Below, in pieces: positions 1 through 5,850 of a DNA stretch of 12,471 nucleotides. How positions within the stretch are numbered: the stretch's first letter is position 1; each line of letters starts with the position of its first letter. Origin of the DNA: Anthropogastromicrobium chipingensis_A. Lineage in GTDB: Bacteria > Bacillota > Clostridia > Lachnospirales > Lachnospiraceae. Position numbers and translations under genes: made by a program. The notes below the pieces were generated by a model. That model made no database searches, was not told the origin of the DNA, and worked only from the letters and a program-made list of their open reading frames with translations. The DNA is taken from assembly GCA_963605535.1 (NCBI GenBank), contig CAVCXB010000085.1:1-12471 (forward strand), in the 5' to 3' direction.

Positions 1-657
1 CGCGATGCATTAAACGTGCCGAATGGCTGTTATTACCTGACCAAGTTATATGGAAAGTACAATGCACTTTTCCTTGAGGATACCTCAAAGAATGTGATTT
101 ATCTGACGATGGATGAAGGCTATGAGGCTGGTTATACACCGCAGATTCTTCAGACGCTTCGCGAGAAGAATGTAAAGGCGACTTTCTTTGTCACCAAGGA
201 GTTTTATGACAGCAATCCAGAGTACATTCAGCAGATGATTGATGACGGTCATACCGTTGGAAATCACACCTGCAACCATCCGAATATGCCGACGCTTTCT
301 CTTGAGGAGCAGACAAATGAGATTATGGTGCTCCACAATATCATCAAGGAGCAGTTCGGTTACGAGATGAAGCTGTTCCGCTTCCCGGAAGGATCGACGA
401 GTGAGCAGTCATTAGGTCTTGTTGAGAGCCTCGGCTATCGCAGTGTATTCTGGAGCTTCCATTATCTGGATTACAATACCGATGCACAAAAGGATCCGGC
501 AGAGACTTTGCAGCTTTGCATGGACAGCATTCATCCGGGTGCGATTTATCTGCTTCACGCGAAGTCTGCGACGAATACACAGATCTTAGGTGAGTGGATT
601 GATGCGGTGCGCGCTGCCGGATATGAGTTCGGTGGAGGACTGCCGACTGAGTGGTAA
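1..657 (+). CDS. pdaA: PdaA-like polysaccharide deacetylase (5' end outside window)
   Basis: The reading frame is open to the window edge, so the start is missing; about 218 codons are visible. The family removes N-acetyl groups from polysaccharide. PdaA members act on peptidoglycan muramic acid to allow muramic delta-lactam formation in the spore cortex. Numbering from the GTG at 16, motif 1 is TMDEGYEAGYT (31-41), with D33 as the expected catalytic Asp. Motif 2 is GNHTCNHP, with the two metal His residues. Motif 3 is RFPEG, and the C-terminal motif is HPGAIYLLH. GYExGYT and HPGAIYLLH are typical of PdaA rather than of chitin or xylan deacetylases. Canonical NodB proteins have Asp-Asp in motif 1 and B. 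subtilis PdaA has Asp-Asn; here it is Asp-Glu. The protein ends at GLPTEW, and its last codon and TAA stop lie inside the left end of a non-coding repeat. The spore role is inferred from family. Confidence is high for the fold and moderate for the PdaA subtype. Confidence 0.85.
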   Translation, partial: RDALNVPNGCYYLTKLYGKYNALFLEDTSKNVIYLTMDEGYEAGYTPQILQTLREKNVKATFFVTKEFYDSNPEYIQQMIDDGHTVGNHTCNHPNMPTLSLEEQTNEIMVLHNIIKEQFGYEMKLFRFPEGSTSEQSLGLVESLGYRSVFWSFHYLDYNTDAQKDPAETLQLCMDSIHPGAIYLLHAKSATNTQILGEWIDAVRAAGYEFGGGLPTEW

Positions 658-1009
658 CCCGGAAGTTTTACAAAGGGCGGCCTCGCCAGCAAAGGTATTG
701 AGAAAGTTCACAGACTCCCATTCACAAAACCGCCCGTTCCGTGCGTCGCTGCTGTGCAGCTTTGTTTTGCTCATAAACGGGAGTCCACTTCGTTCAGCTG
801 ATTCGTAAAATCCTCATGCAAGCATGGGATTTATACGAATCCAACTGAACGTGTGAACTTTGAGCGCAAATAGTGTCGACGGGCCCAACTCCGCGGGTCC
901 CCACTACACGTTTTCAACGTAAGTGTATTTTGACAACGGGCCCGCTACAACGTCCCGTCTCGTAAAACACATTCGTCTCGCCGCCGCTTACGTTTTGAAA
1001 GTGCCCACT
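650..1009 (+). repeat. Structured intergenic repeat, copy 1 (long form)
   Basis: This non-coding element is repeated in inverted orientation at 2760-2976. It fills most of the 531-base gap after pdaA. The shared core is 874-956, 83 bases aligned without gaps to the reverse complement of 2814-2896, with four differences that are all transitions. The left ends also match (TGAGTGG, then ACCCGGAAG, then TTACnAA.GGCG), as does a right block, CACATTCGTCTCG (968-980). Both copies begin with AGTGG and end with CCACT, a 5-bp imperfect terminal inverted repeat. In this copy ACTGAGT occurs at both edges (646-652 and 1007-1013), possibly a target duplication. Two GGGCCC sites lie in the core (881-886 and 938-943), and ACGTT/AACGT forms a small hairpin there. 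No convincing protein is encoded. It could be a MITE-like element or a structured RNA; I do not recognise a named family. Confidence 0.8.
703..861 (+). other. Branched stem-loop domain within repeat copy 1
   Basis: This block is present in copy 1 and replaced by a shorter sequence in copy 2. It can fold as a closed multi-arm structure. The outer stem pairs AAAGTTCAC (703-711) with GTGAACTTT (853-861). Arm 1 pairs GACTCCC (713-719) with GGGAGTC (779-785), then CAAAAC (725-730) with GTTTTG (764-769), then GCTGC (748-752) with GCAGC (756-760). Arm 2 pairs CGTTCAG (791-797) with CTGAACG (845-851), then GATTCGTAAAATCC with GGATTTATACGAATC (one bulge), capped by CATGC-AA-GCATG. Nested, consistent pairing over 159 bases is hard to explain by chance and suggests a folded RNA or extruding DNA. 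The pairing was found by eye, with no energy calculation. Confidence 0.6.
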
Positions 1010-1100
1010 GAGTTTTGAACAACTGCAGGAAAGTAGTTTAGCCTTGTAGAAAGTGGGTAAAGAATATCTAAAGTGTTAATGATAAAAAATCATAGCAAAA

Positions 1101-1144
1101 GACCCATCGGGCAGAAGAAATCCTCTGCTCGAAGGGCCTTTTTT
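1101..1144. terminator. Bidirectional intrinsic terminator
   Basis: The bases 1101-1115 pair with 1124-1138 (left arm ends GGGCAGA, right arm starts TCTGCTC), with a few mismatches and an 8-base loop. A run of six T follows on the plus strand (1139-1144). On the minus strand the same stem is followed by TCTTTT. It would end transcription of the minus-strand aminopeptidase and stop any transcript coming from pdaA and repeat copy 1. The rest of the gap from 1010 to 1188 shows nothing else I can support. Confidence 0.8.
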
Positions 1145-1188
1145 GCATTGCATGTAATTACATATTGAAAATTTAACTTAAGCGTGTT

Positions 1189-2583
1189 TTATTTCTCAGC
1201 GCGAAGGAATGCCTCGTAACCACGGCAGGTCTCGTAAACATCAATCTTGCTTACAACCTCCCACGGAGCATGCATGTTCAGTACCGGAACACCACAGTCG
1301 ATAACTTCCATGTTCAGGTTTGCAAGGATGTAAGCGATGGTTCCGCCGCCGCCCTGATCAACCTTTCCAAGCTCACTTGTCTGGAAGAATACGCCAGCAT
1401 CGTCCATAACTTTTCTTAGGTAAGCGATGTACTCTGCATTTGCATCGTTGCAGCCGCTCTTTCCTCTAGCACCGGTGTACTTGTTGAAAGTAAAGCCTCT
1501 GCCACAAAATGCACTGTTCTTTCTCTCATTTACCTCTGGATAGTTCGGATCAAATCCGGCACTTACATCGGAGGAGAGCATCTTGGAATTCTGCAAGCAA
1601 CGACGAAGAACTAAGTCATTGTAGGAAGCACTTGTCAGTGCGATCAGCTCAGCAACCATGTTCTCGAAGAAACGGGAATGCATACCGGTAGCACCGTTGC
1701 TTCCAACCTCTTCTTTATCAACGAGCAGACAGCAGCTTGTATGTACCGGATTCTCGACCTTCAGCATAGCAGCTAAAGAAGTGTAGGAGCATACACGGTC
1801 ATCATGACCATAGCCCATGATCATGCTGCGGTCTAAGCCGTAATCTCTTGCTGGACCAGCCGGAACAACCTCGAGCTCAGCGGACAGGAAATCTTCCTCC
1901 TCAATGCCATACTTTTCCTTCAGCATAGAAAGGATCAGTTCCTTAACAGGCTCCTTGCAATCATCAGCGGCATTCATAACCGGGCGGCTTCCGATGGTTA
2001 CATTAAGCTTCTCACCGTCAATTATTTTTCCAGCTGTCTTAGACATCTGATCAGCGGCCAGATGCGGCAGAAGATCGGAGATACCAAGAACCGGATCAGA
2101 CGGATCCTCACCGATAACAACCTTGGCAACAGTGCCATCCTTCTTTGCAACGACTCCGTGCAGAGCAAGTGGAAGAGCAACCCACTGATACTTCTTGATA
2201 CCACCATAGTAGTGGGTGTCAAGCAGAGCAAAATCCTCATCCTGATACAGTGGATTCTGCTTGATATCCAGACGTGGGGAGTCGATGTGCGCACCAAGAA
2301 TGTGCATACCTTTTTCCATTGGTTCGGTACCGATTACAAACAGAGCAAGAGTCTTGCCCATGTTGTTTGCGTAAACCTTATCACCAGCCTTTAATGGGGT
2401 GCCAGCCTCGATGCAGTCATTTAAATTCTTGTATCCGGCAGCCTCAGCTAAACGGATAGTTTCCTCTACGCATTCACGCTCAGTCTTGCAATCAGAGATG
2501 AACTTGATATAATCAGCGCAGAGTGCATTTACCTGAGCGAGCTTTGCCTCGTCGCAGAATTTCCATGCATTTTTACGTTCCAT
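1189..2583 (-). CDS. apeA: M18 family aminopeptidase
   Basis: This is a 464-residue dinuclear zinc exopeptidase of the M18 (aspartyl aminopeptidase) family, cytosolic, which removes N-terminal residues from peptides. Metal and catalytic residues are visible in order: H99 in GAHIDSPR, D261/D262 in GYGHDDRVCS, the E291-E292 pair in DKEEVGSNG, D339 in SSDVSAGFDPNYP, and H438 in LNMHAPWE. The glycine-rich GGGGTIAYI (411-419) is the usual C-terminal loop. Full length fits the clostridial type (ApeA, about 460 residues). The ATG at 2583 is chosen over the upstream in-frame ATG at 2625 because GGAAG lies 8 bases before it and family proteins start near this point. The gene stands alone, with its own promoter and terminator, and is bracketed by two inverted copies of an intergenic repeat. 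Peptide turnover is the family role; the true substrate is not visible. Confidence 0.93.
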   Translation of the reverse strand: MERKNAWKFCDEAKLAQVNALCADYIKFISDCKTERECVEETIRLAEAAGYKNLNDCIEAGTPLKAGDKVYANNMGKTLALFVIGTEPMEKGMHILGAHIDSPRLDIKQNPLYQDEDFALLDTHYYGGIKKYQWVALPLALHGVVAKKDGTVAKVVIGEDPSDPVLGISDLLPHLAADQMSKTAGKIIDGEKLNVTIGSRPVMNAADDCKEPVKELILSMLKEKYGIEEEDFLSAELEVVPAGPARDYGLDRSMIMGYGHDDRVCSYTSLAAMLKVENPVHTSCCLLVDKEEVGSNGATGMHSRFFENMVAELIALTSASYNDLVLRRCLQNSKMLSSDVSAGFDPNYPEVNERKNSAFCGRGFTFNKYTGARGKSGCNDANAEYIAYLRKVMDDAGVFFQTSELGKVDQGGGGTIAYILANLNMEVIDCGVPVLNMHAPWEVVSKIDVYETCRGYEAFLRAEK

Positions 2584-2653
2584 GACAAATACTTCCTTTC
2601 TTTCCGAAAATGTGCCAAAATACACAAATGTTAAATTCGGTCAATTCTTGTCT

Positions 2654-2682
2654 ATTATAGCATATAGGAGTCGTTTTGTCAC
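2654..2682 (-). promoter_or_regulatory. Sigma-A promoter of the M18 aminopeptidase gene
   Basis: On the minus strand, GTGACA (2682-2677) is followed by 17 bases and then a perfect TATAAT (2659-2654). The expected start is near 2647, giving a leader of about 64 bases before the ATG at 2583. The promoter lies between repeat copy 2 and the gene, so expression does not depend on the repeat. Confidence 0.75.
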
Positions 2683-2759
2683 GAGGCAACCCAAAACTTT
2701 GTCATGTTTAAAACAGGTGGAGTTCTAAGAGAAAACTGAAGGGGGCGTAGGCGTTATGT

Positions 2760-2976
2760 AGTGGGCGCCGAGACGAATGTGCTTTCCTGAGACAACCGTC
2801 TGCTACGCAGCCGGGGACGTTGTAGCGGGCCCGTTGTCAAAATACACTTACGTTGAGAACGTGTGGTGGGGATCCGCAGAGTTGGGCCCGTCGACAAAGT
2901 CACTTCGTCGAGTGTACCCTTCGTAACCAATGAGGGTTGCACCCTAACGCCTTTCGTAATCTTCCGGGTAGCCACT
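2760..2976 (-). repeat. Structured intergenic repeat, copy 2 (short form, inverted)
   Basis: This is the reverse-complement partner of the element at 650-1009. The 83-base core is 2814-2896. The left-end match CTTCCGGGT and CCACTCA (2961-2978, seen on the plus strand) corresponds to TGAGTGG and ACCCGGAAG beside the pdaA stop. It is about 140 bases shorter than copy 1 because the long branched domain is absent; here the space holds small hairpins, AGGGT-TGC-ACCCT (2933-2945) and CGAC...GTCG (2892-2910). It also has a hairpin that copy 1 lacks, CCG-T-CTGC-TAC-GCAG-C-CGG (2796-2814). No gene is apparent between 2584 and 3109; this element, the aminopeptidase promoter and the next operon's promoter and leader account for the gap. 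Confidence 0.8.
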
Positions 2977-3008
2977 CATGGAGAATTAAAAAAAATTGTA
3001 AAATCTTA

Positions 3009-3037
3009 TTGAATTATTTGCTCAAAAACGATACAAT
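3009..3037 (+). promoter_or_regulatory. Sigma-A promoter of the decarboxylase/transcarboxylase operon
   Basis: TTGAAT (3009-3014) and TACAAT (3032-3037) are separated by 17 bases, with an A-rich tract just upstream (2988-3003). The expected start is near 3044, giving a leader of about 66 bases. There is no other good promoter before the next five genes, which all face the same way, so it probably drives the whole operon. Confidence 0.8.
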
Positions 3038-3052
3038 GTTACATGGCAGAAG

Positions 3053-3100
3053 ATGGTTTTAACCATTTATAATAAAACCATTCCAATAAAAATTAAATGG
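3053..3100 (+). promoter_or_regulatory. Possible operator or leader switch with AACCAT/ATGGTT repeats
   Basis: Just downstream of the predicted start is a perfect inverted repeat, ATGGTT-TT-AACCAT (3053-3066). AACCATT occurs twice (3061-3067 and 3076-3082). AAATGG (3095-3100) overlaps the GGAGG ribosome binding site and can pair with CCATTT (3063-3068). Mutually exclusive pairings are therefore possible: ATGGTTTT with either copy, or CCATTT with the ribosome site. It may be a protein operator or an RNA control element. The region is A/T-rich, so chance is not excluded, and no known riboswitch was recognised. Confidence 0.4.
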
Positions 3101-3109
3101 AGGACGAAT

Positions 3110-4549
3110 ATGAGTACAACATCACAGAATTCAGCAAGCAGCCGTATTAACGCTTTGCTTGATGACAACAGTTTTGTTGAAATCGGCGGATCAGTTACTG
3201 CCAGAAATACCGATTTCAATTTGCAGAACAAAGAAACACCTGCAGATGGAGTATTAACCGGATATGGTACCATTGAGGGTGCTCTGGTTTATGTTTACAG
3301 TCAGGACGCAAGCGTTCTGGGCGGATCCATCGGAGAGATGCATGCAAAGAAGATCGTAAAGCTTTACAACCTGGCAATGAAGGTTGGCGCACCGGTAATC
3401 GGTCTGGTAGACTGTGCCGGAATGAGACTGGAGGAGGCTACCGATGCATTAGAGGCATTTGGTAAGCTGTACGAGTGCCAGGCACTTGCTTCCGGCGTTG
3501 TTCCGCAGATCACAGCAATTTTCGGAACCTGCGGCGGCGGTATGGCAGTTGTTCCGGCTCTGACTGATTTCACATTCATGGAGGCACAGAACGCAAAACT
3601 GTTCGTAAATTCTCCAAACGCATTAGAGGGCAACAAGACTGAGAATACAGCGACTGCAGCATTCCAGAGCAGCGAGGCAGGTCTTGTAGACGTAGTAGCA
3701 CAGGAGGATGAACTGTTAGAGAGCATCCGTACTTTAGTAAGCATTCTTCCGGCAAACAATGAGGATGATCTGTCCTACAGCGAGTGTACCGATGATTTAA
3801 ATCGTGCATGTTCCGATCTTGAGGCATCTGCTGCAGATCCTGCACTGACGCTGCCGATGATTTCGGATGACAGCTTCTTCTTTGAAGTAAAGAAGGATTA
3901 TGCAAAGGATATGGTAACAGGTTTTATCCGCTTAAACGGAAATACCGTAGGCGCAATCGCAAACCGCAGTGCTCTGTATGATGAAGAGGGCAAGGAGGCT
4001 GAGACCTTCGATGGTACTTTAAGTGCAGAGGGTGCTGAGAAGGCAGCAGAGTTCGTAAGTTTCTGCGATGCATTCTCCATTCCGGTTCTGACGCTGACTA
4101 ACGTTACCGGCTACAAGGCAACCAAGTGTCAGGAAAAAAGAATTGCAAAAGCAGCTGCAAAGCTGATCTATGCATTCCATGATATGACAGCTCCGAAGGT
4201 AAATATAATCGTTGGCGCAGCAAACGGAACTGCATCCTTAGCAATGAACAACAGCGCAGATATGACATATGCTTGGCCGCAGGCTGCCATCGGCATGATG
4301 GATCCGGTAAGCGCAGCAAAGATCATGTACGCTGACGAGATCGCAGCAGCAGCTGACAAGACTGCTCTGATCAACGAGAAGGCAGCCGCTTACGCACAGC
4401 TTCAGGCAAGCGCAGAGTCTGCAGCAAAGAGAGGCTATGTTGACAGCATCATCGCTCCGGAGACTACCAGACAGATCGCTGCAGCTGCATTTGAGATGCT
4501 GTTTACAAAGAGAGAGGACCGTCCGGCAAAGAAGCACGGTACCGTTTAA
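3110..4549 (+). CDS. Acyl-CoA carboxyltransferase subunit (12S/MmdA type, divergent)
   Basis: This 479-residue protein belongs to the crotonase-fold carboxyltransferase family (12S transcarboxylase, MmdA, PccB), which moves a carboxyl group between biotin and an acyl-CoA. Two halves are visible. The N-terminal half has YSQDASVLGGSIGEMHAKKI (64-83) and CGGGM (141-145). The C-terminal half has the TGYKATKCQEKR region (333-344), GAANGTASLAM (369-379) and MTYAWPQAAIGMM (385-397). It ends in TKREDRPAKKHG, as family members do. The ATG at 3110 is chosen because GGAGG (3099-3103) precedes it by 6 bases; an ATG at 3053 lies in the leader and lacks such a site. Odd points: it is shorter than usual (about 510-600), and the normal DSGGARIQEG and AYGGA signatures are altered to DCAGMRLEEA and AANGTA. 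As first gene of a biotin/sodium-pump operon it probably works with the carrier encoded at 5418. Malonyl-CoA and methylmalonyl-CoA are both possible products; the sequence does not decide. Confidence 0.88.
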   Translation: MSTTSQNSASSRINALLDDNSFVEIGGSVTARNTDFNLQNKETPADGVLTGYGTIEGALVYVYSQDASVLGGSIGEMHAKKIVKLYNLAMKVGAPVIGLVDCAGMRLEEATDALEAFGKLYECQALASGVVPQITAIFGTCGGGMAVVPALTDFTFMEAQNAKLFVNSPNALEGNKTENTATAAFQSSEAGLVDVVAQEDELLESIRTLVSILPANNEDDLSYSECTDDLNRACSDLEASAADPALTLPMISDDSFFFEVKKDYAKDMVTGFIRLNGNTVGAIANRSALYDEEGKEAETFDGTLSAEGAEKAAEFVSFCDAFSIPVLTLTNVTGYKATKCQEKRIAKAAAKLIYAFHDMTAPKVNIIVGAANGTASLAMNNSADMTYAWPQAAIGMMDPVSAAKIMYADEIAAAADKTALINEKAAAYAQLQASAESAAKRGYVDSIIAPETTRQIAAAAFEMLFTKREDRPAKKHGTV

Positions 4550-4631
4550 TCCAGAAACACATTGCCATGTGAATGTCAGAACCTGCATACAGCAGAATGA
4601 TACGATATGTGGCGTGGAATGAGAGGTAGAT

Positions 4632-5384
4632 ATGAAAAGAAAGTTAGCAGTATTATTAAGTGTGCTGCTTTGTGCGTTCGGACTGACCGCATGCTCCTCA
4701 TCTGGTGCTTCTGATAATTCGGGTGAGGATATGGCTGTTTACAAGACAGAGGCAGTCGAACTCATTAACAGCTATGTCAGTGATAAAACAGTTGACGAGT
4801 TAAAGGCAGAGGCAGCAAATGACGATGAAGCAACTGCACTTGAGGAAGGCTTTAGCGCATGGGAAGATGCAAAGGAAGAGTTCGGTGCAGTGAGCGAAGT
4901 CAAAGAAGACTCTGCGGATGTCAGCTATGAGAACCAGAATAAGCTCTATGTTGTCGATGTGGATGCCAGCTTTGAAAAGCGCGATGCAGTGATCACGATT
5001 ACATTTGATAAGAATGGCAATGTAAATTCAGTTGCATTCAACGGTGTATATTCACTCGGTGAGAAGATGGCAAAGGCAGCTATGAACACCGTGATGGGTC
5101 TTGTAGTCGTATTTGTTATGCTGATCTTCATCAGCTTAATCATCTACTGCTTCAAGTTTGTCCATGAGGCAGAGGAGAGAGCAGCTGCTAAGAAGAAGGC
5201 TTCTGAGCCTGCACCGGCACCTGCACCAGTAGTAGAAGAGACTGTAGAAGAAGAGGAAGAGGATGACCTTGAGCTTGTAGCTGTTATTGCAGCAGCGATT
5301 GCAGCAAGTGAAGGTACCGATCCGAACGGTTTAGTCGTTCGTTCAATTAAGAGAGTTGGAAAGAGCAACTGGAAAAGAGCATAA
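4632..5384 (+). CDS. OadG-like sodium-pump gamma subunit fused to a lipoprotein domain
   Basis: This 250-residue protein starts with a lipoprotein signal (KRK, hydrophobic stretch, lipobox LTAC), with C21 as the predicted lipidated residue. Residues about 33-145 form an acidic extracytoplasmic domain with alternating strands, resembling small DUF3887-like domains. One membrane helix follows (about 153-175), then the FVHEAEERAAAKKK basic segment, an Ala/Pro linker (PAPAPAP), an acidic stretch, and a C-terminal LVAVIAAAIAAS helix ending in SNWKRA. The helix plus charged Pro/Ala tail is typical of OadG, which anchors the complex and joins OadB to the cytosolic subunits. Classical OadG is only about 80-90 residues, so the lipidated outer domain is an addition. 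AGAGG lies 5 bases before the ATG. The 82-base gap before it contains a small hairpin, CACAT-TGCC-ATGTG. Assignment rests on the helix, tail composition and position between carboxyltransferase and biotin genes. Confidence 0.8.
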   Translation: MKRKLAVLLSVLLCAFGLTACSSSGASDNSGEDMAVYKTEAVELINSYVSDKTVDELKAEAANDDEATALEEGFSAWEDAKEEFGAVSEVKEDSADVSYENQNKLYVVDVDASFEKRDAVITITFDKNGNVNSVAFNGVYSLGEKMAKAAMNTVMGLVVVFVMLIFISLIIYCFKFVHEAEERAAAKKKASEPAPAPAPVVEETVEEEEEDDLELVAVIAAAIAASEGTDPNGLVVRSIKRVGKSNWKRA

Positions 5385-5390
5385 AATGCA

Positions 5391-5403
5391 GCCGCCAAGC
5401 GGC
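5391..5403 (+). other. Intercistronic hairpin before the biotin carrier gene
   Basis: GCCGC-CAA-GCGGC is a perfect 5-bp GC stem in a gap of only 33 bases, ending 2 bases before the AAGGAG ribosome site (5406-5411). It has no T run, so it is not a terminator. It could protect or mark a processed mRNA end, or affect ribosome access. Confidence 0.5.
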
Positions 5404-5417
5404 AGAAGGAGATTAAA

Positions 5418-5786
5418 ATGAAGAATTATACCATTACTGTAAATGGCAATGTATATGAAGTAACTGTTGAAGAAGGAACCGGATCCGCAGCAGCTGCAGC
5501 ACCAAAGGCAGCAGCACCGAAGGCAGCTCCAAAGGCAGCTAAGAAGGCAGCAGCACCGGCAGGCGCACAGGGCGCTGTAAAGGTAAGCGCTCCAATGCCG
5601 GGCAAGATCCTTGGCGTAAAGGCAAAGGCCGGCGATGCTGTAAAGAAGGGTCAGGTTATCGTTGTTCTTGAGGCTATGAAGATGGAGAATGATATCGTAG
5701 CACCTCAGGACGGAACCGTAGCTTCTATCAATGTAACAGAGGGACAGTCCGTTGAGTCTGGTGCCGTACTTGCTACACTGAACTAA
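5418..5786 (+). CDS. Biotin carboxyl carrier protein (1.3S / decarboxylase gamma type)
   Basis: This 122-residue protein carries biotin between the carboxyltransferase sites and the membrane subunit. It has a short N-terminal strand region (MKNYTITVNGNVYEVTVEE), a flexible Ala/Pro/Lys linker (about 23-50), and a biotinyl domain (about 53-122) with the EAMKM site, biotin attached at K88. PMPGKIL (59-65) and the closing VESGAVLATLN are standard. Length and lysine position match the 1.3S subunit of propionibacterial transcarboxylase closely. AAGGAG lies 6 bases before the ATG. It is the only biotin protein in the window, and neither carboxyltransferase has a biotin domain of its own, so both presumably share it. 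A biotin ligase and a biotin carboxylase are not in this window. Confidence 0.95.
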   Translation: MKNYTITVNGNVYEVTVEEGTGSAAAAAPKAAAPKAAPKAAKKAAAPAGAQGAVKVSAPMPGKILGVKAKAGDAVKKGQVIVVLEAMKMENDIVAPQDGTVASINVTEGQSVESGAVLATLN

Positions 5787-5793
5787 TGAAGCT

Positions 5794-5828
5794 CCTACAT
5801 GATGTAGGTAAATCCTGCACAGGCAGGA
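5794..5828 (+). other. Tandem intercistronic hairpins before oadB
   Basis: Two perfect hairpins follow each other: CCTACA-TGA-TGTAGG (5794-5808) and TCCTGC-ACAG-GCAGGA (5813-5828). They fill the 64-base gap between the biotin carrier stop and the oadB ribosome site. Neither is followed by a T run, so termination is unlikely. They could shield the upstream abundant carrier mRNA from 3' decay. Confidence 0.6.
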
Positions 5829-5850
5829 AATATACGGGAGGAATTAGACA

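Noticed and set aside
590..808. 72-codon plus-strand frame overlapping the pdaA end
   Set aside because: It runs out of frame through the pdaA end and into the structured repeat; no ribosome site or recognisable protein. Treated as a shadow.
650..1009. CRISPR array, tRNA or insertion sequence with transposase in the repeat region
   Set aside because: There are no regularly spaced short repeats, no cloverleaf, and no transposase frame; the two elements are single, long and inverted.
2754..2975. 73-codon minus-strand frame covering repeat copy 2
   Set aside because: The corresponding frame is not kept in copy 1 because of indels, and the region folds into hairpins, so coding is unlikely.
3053..3109. 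Upstream in-frame ATG giving a 498-residue first operon protein
   Set aside because: It lies within the leader, close to the predicted transcription start, with no ribosome site, and adds residues unlike the family; the ATG at 3110 has GGAGG 6 bases away.
5144..5398. 84-codon minus-strand frame rich in Ser/Ala opposite the OadG tail
   Set aside because: It results from the Glu/Ala/Pro-rich repeats of the plus-strand gene; no start signal.
5391..5403. Terminator between the OadG-like and biotin carrier genes
   Set aside because: The stem is short and followed directly by a ribosome site without a T run.
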